Source: Actinomycetota bacterium (GTDB taxonomy: Bacteria > Actinomycetota > Acidimicrobiia > IMCC26256 > BP-133). Taken from it: a stretch of 5,611 nt of DNA. The DNA is taken from assembly GCA_030838815.1 (NCBI GenBank), contig JAUZEX010000502.1, positions 1-5,611 of the forward strand. The letters run 5' to 3'. Numbering within the stretch: the first letter of the stretch is position 1; the number at the start of each line of letters is the position of its first letter. The notes beneath the pieces are model-generated. The model was not told where the DNA came from. It made no database searches and worked only from the letters and a program-made list of their open reading frames with translations. This document shows, in pieces, positions 4,126 to 5,611 of the stretch. Position numbers and translations under genes: made by a program.

Positions 4126-5611
4126 GGCGTGGCCCCGGAGACCGCGGGCCGCTCGGCCGCCGCGACCTCGGCGATGGCGGCGACGATCGGCTCGTAGCCG
4201 GTGCAGCGGCAGAGATGGCCGGAGAGGAGGCGGCGGATCTCGTCCTCGTCGGGCGGATCGGCAGGAGCGTCCAGGCGCTCGGCCGCGGCCATGAGGATGC
4301 CGGCGGTGCAGATCCCGCACTGGAGGGCGAAGTGGCGCCGGAAGGCTTCCTGCAGTGGGTGGAGCGTCCGGGCCTCGTCGTCGGCCGCCAGGCCTTCGAC
4401 CGTTTCGATCGCGGCGCCGTCGGCCTGGCGGGCGAGCAGAAGGCACGACCGTACGGCGGCGCCATCGACCCGGACGGTGCAGGCGCCGCACACGCCGTGC
4501 TCGCACCCGACGTGCGTGCCCCGCAGCCCGAGATCGTGGCGGAGGAAGTCCGACAGCAGGCGCCGGTCCGGAACACCGTCGAGCGACGCCGCCCGGCCGT
4601 TGACTGTGCACCGTGACCCCGGCGGCCCGGCCGCGTTCCCGGCGGGCGCCGCGGATCTGGGAACCGATCGTGCCGCTCTAGCGGCACGATCCGTGCCCAG
4701 ATCCTCCGGTGCCGGTGCCGGTGCCGATGCGTCGGCCGAGGTCGCAGGGCGAACGGGCCGGGCCCCCGTCGGGATGGGAGGTCGGGTCGGGGCGGGGGTT
4801 TCGGCGGCGGCGCTCGGGATGGGAGCGCGGGTCGGGGCCGCGGTTTGGGCGGCGGCACGGTGATGGGCGCGGGTCACGGCCCGGGCGACGAGGACGGAGA
4901 CCAGGTGGCGCTGGTAGTCGGCGGGGGCGTGGAGGGAGCCACCGGGGTCGACCAGGGTCGCCGCCAGCCGGCCGGCCTCTTCCGGGCCGGCGCCGGAGAC
5001 GAGGGCCTCGGCCGCCTCGGGGAGGAGGAGCGGCCGGTCGGCGATGGCGCCGACGGCCACCCGGGCGTCGCCGACCCGGCCGTCGCCGTCGAGGAGCAGC
5101 GACACGGCCACGGCGGCCAGCGGAAAGTCCCCGTGCCGTTGCGCCACCTCGAGAAGGGCGCTGCCGTCTCGGGCCCGGGGCGTCGGGAAGCGGACTTCGA
5201 CGACCAGCTCGCCGGGTCGGAGGGAGGTGGTGAGGAACCCGGCGAAGAGGTCGTCGGCCGGGATCTCCCGCCGCCCGTCCGGACCCTCGACGACGACCGA
5301 GCCGCCGAGGGCGACCAGAGCGAGGGGCAGTTCGGCGGCCGGGTCGGCGTGGGCGATCGAGCCGCCGACCGTTCCCCGGTTGCGGGTCGCCACGTGCCCG
5401 ACCAACGGCACGCCATCGGCCAGCGCCCCGATGCCCGCCGCCGCTGGGGAGAGCTCCAGGACGCGCTGGCGGGTCAGGGCGCCCACGACGAGGTGGCCGC
5501 CGTCGAGAGCGACGGCGTGGAGCGCGGCGCCGGCCGGTCCGGGACGGCCGTTGGATTCCACCTTGCCCGGGGCGGCGAGCCCGTTGAGGTCGACCACGAC
5601 GCCCGGAGTGG
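4122..5611 (-). CDS. Molybdenum hydroxylase FAD (CoxM-like) + [2Fe-2S] (CoxS-like) fusion subunit, 5' end outside window
   Basis: The frame is open from the right edge to TGA 4124-4122. Residues are numbered from the valine codon 5597-5595. Residues 1-247 match the CoxM/FAD-binding medium subunit: VVDLNGL at the edge, GALTR (39-43), the flavin motif TVGGSIAHADPAAELP (76-91) and the terminal helix ending DYQRHLVSVLVARAV (227-241). The first ~55 residues, with the other flavin motif, are missing. Residues 250-328 are an Ala/Pro-rich linker. Residues 329-480 match CoxS: one [2Fe-2S] site C365-x4-C370-x2-C373-x11-C385 and a second C427-x2-C430-x32-C463-x-C465 in CGICTAG and HLCRCTGY. All eight cysteines are present. 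The protein would pass electrons from a molybdopterin subunit through the iron-sulfur clusters to FAD. No ATG, GTG or TTG occurs in frame between about residues 242 and 342, so separate translation of the CoxS part is unlikely. Confidence 0.92.
   Translation of the reverse strand, partial: TPGVVVDLNGLAAPGKVESNGRPGPAGAALHAVALDGGHLVVGALTRQRVLELSPAAAGIGALADGVPLVGHVATRNRGTVGGSIAHADPAAELPLALVALGGSVVVEGPDGRREIPADDLFAGFLTTSLRPGELVVEVRFPTPRARDGSALLEVAQRHGDFPLAAVAVSLLLDGDGRVGDARVAVGAIADRPLLLPEAAEALVSGAGPEEAGRLAATLVDPGGSLHAPADYQRHLVSVLVARAVTRAHHRAAAQTAAPTRAPIPSAAAETPAPTRPPIPTGARPVRPATSADASAPAPAPEDLGTDRAARAARSVPRSAAPAGNAAGPPGSRCTVNGRAASLDGVPDRRLLSDFLRHDLGLRGTHVGCEHGVCGACTVRVDGAAVRSCLLLARQADGAAIETVEGLAADDEARTLHPLQEAFRRHFALQCGICTAGILMAAAERLDAPADPPDEDEIRRLLSGHLCRCTGYEPIVAAIAEVAAAERPAVSGATP
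4653..4704. repeat. 52-bp imperfect palindrome inside the coding linker
   Basis: Arms 4653-4676 and 4681-4704 pair at 22 of 24 positions (mismatches 4662/4695 and 4665/4692) around TCTA. It is translated in frame as roughly residues 298-315 (EDLGTDRAARAARSVPRS). No T-tract follows on either strand, and it lies inside an open gene, so a terminator role is unlikely. It may be a dispersed palindromic element inserted in frame, or a remnant intergenic hairpin. Confidence 0.85.
4706..4729. repeat. Hexanucleotide repeat (CCGGTG x3, CCGATG)
   Basis: Four consecutive 6-bp units, the last with one mismatch, encode the Ala-Pro run of the linker. Such a run is prone to slippage, which would change linker length by two residues per unit while keeping frame. 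Confidence 0.8.
4767..4856. repeat. Two 45-bp tandem repeats encoding a 15-residue unit
   Basis: The units 4767-4811 and 4812-4856 match at 38 of 45 bases by hand alignment. In protein they read AAAETPAPTRPPIPT and AAAQTAAPTRAPIPS, in frame. They mark the N-terminal side of the linker. Confidence 0.85.

Larger units (their letters stand above)
3992..4165. repeat. Tandem duplication (~62 bp, two full copies plus a degenerate third) at a gene junction
   Basis: Copy A is 3992-4053 (62 bp) and copy B is 4054-4116 (63 bp). They differ by about three substitutions and one 1-bp indel. A third, more diverged partial copy covers about 4117-4165 and is the actual 3' end of the upstream fusion gene. 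Every copy holds GGTTCACGGCGT on the plus strand, which is ACGCCGTGAACC on the coding strand, with a GTGA stop/start overlap. The arrangement implies that the end of the upstream gene and the original ligase start were duplicated in tandem, pushing the ligase 125 bp away. Confidence 0.85.
4614..4850 (-). other. Ala/Pro-rich interdomain linker of the fusion protein
   Basis: About 79 residues separate the FAD and iron-sulfur modules. The composition is mostly Ala, Pro, Arg, Thr and Ser with no hydrophobic core, so it is probably flexible. It contains a 15-residue tandem repeat, an APAPAP run and the product of a 52-bp palindrome. This suggests it arose from a former intergenic region or from repeat expansion between two originally separate genes. 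Confidence 0.75.

Noticed and set aside
3992..4165. CRISPR-like array
   Set aside because: The units are contiguous tandem copies with no unique spacers, and they derive from the 3' end of the adjacent gene.
2516..4294. A 592-codon open frame on the plus strand opposite the ligase
   Set aside because: It is antisense to an intact CoA ligase with all catalytic motifs. Its Gly/Arg/Val-rich product has no domain; long shadow frames are expected at this GC content.
4653..4704. Intrinsic terminator between separate coxM and coxS genes
   Set aside because: There is no T-tract on either strand, the frame is open through it, and no start codon follows for an independent coxS.
4001..4858. N-terminal extension of the ligase up to an ATG at 4858
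   Set aside because: The extra 286 residues are Arg/Pro/Ala-rich and lie out of frame over the CoxS domain and linker. The ligase fold and ribosome binding site start at 4000.

Overview
The window is very GC-rich DNA with strong G/C preference at third codon positions. The gene types (an ECF sigma factor with a fused zinc-finger tail, a CO-dehydrogenase-like flavin/iron-sulfur protein, a CoA ligase and a crotonase) suggest a high-GC actinobacterium. This is inferred from composition and family resemblance recalled from memory; no rRNA or other taxonomic marker is present.

Layout, left to right. (1) Positions 1-785, minus strand: an ECF-type sigma factor with an anti-sigma-like zinc-finger motif near its C-terminal end, cut by the left window edge. 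(2) Positions 786-965: a divergent intergenic region packed with short inverted repeats. (3) Positions 966-1688, plus strand: an uncharacterised 240-residue protein, possibly translated from a leaderless mRNA. (4) Positions 1689-1718: a 30-bp convergent gap with a candidate bidirectional hairpin. (5) Positions 1719-5611, minus strand: a tightly packed operon read right to left. It encodes a molybdenum-hydroxylase-type FAD + [2Fe-2S] fusion protein (5' end outside the window), a class I adenylate-forming acid:CoA ligase close to 4-chlorobenzoate/benzoate CoA ligases, and an enoyl-CoA hydratase with both catalytic glutamates.

How the genes may work together (inference): the ligase would activate a carboxylic acid, plausibly aromatic or cyclic, to its CoA thioester. 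The flavin/iron-sulfur protein would carry electrons for a molybdenum hydroxylase whose large molybdopterin subunit is not in the window and may lie beyond the right edge. The crotonase would hydrate an enoyl-CoA intermediate. The substrate cannot be fixed from the sequence.

The most unusual structures are in the operon. The FAD (CoxM-like) and iron-sulfur (CoxS-like) subunits are fused in the order FAD then Fe-S by an Ala/Pro-rich linker that contains a 15-residue tandem repeat, a hexanucleotide repeat and a 52-bp imperfect palindrome. At the fusion/ligase junction, the end of the upstream gene has been tandemly duplicated in units of about 62 bp, so the original GTGA stop/start overlap is now separated by a 42-codon relay reading frame with GTGA overlaps at both ends.
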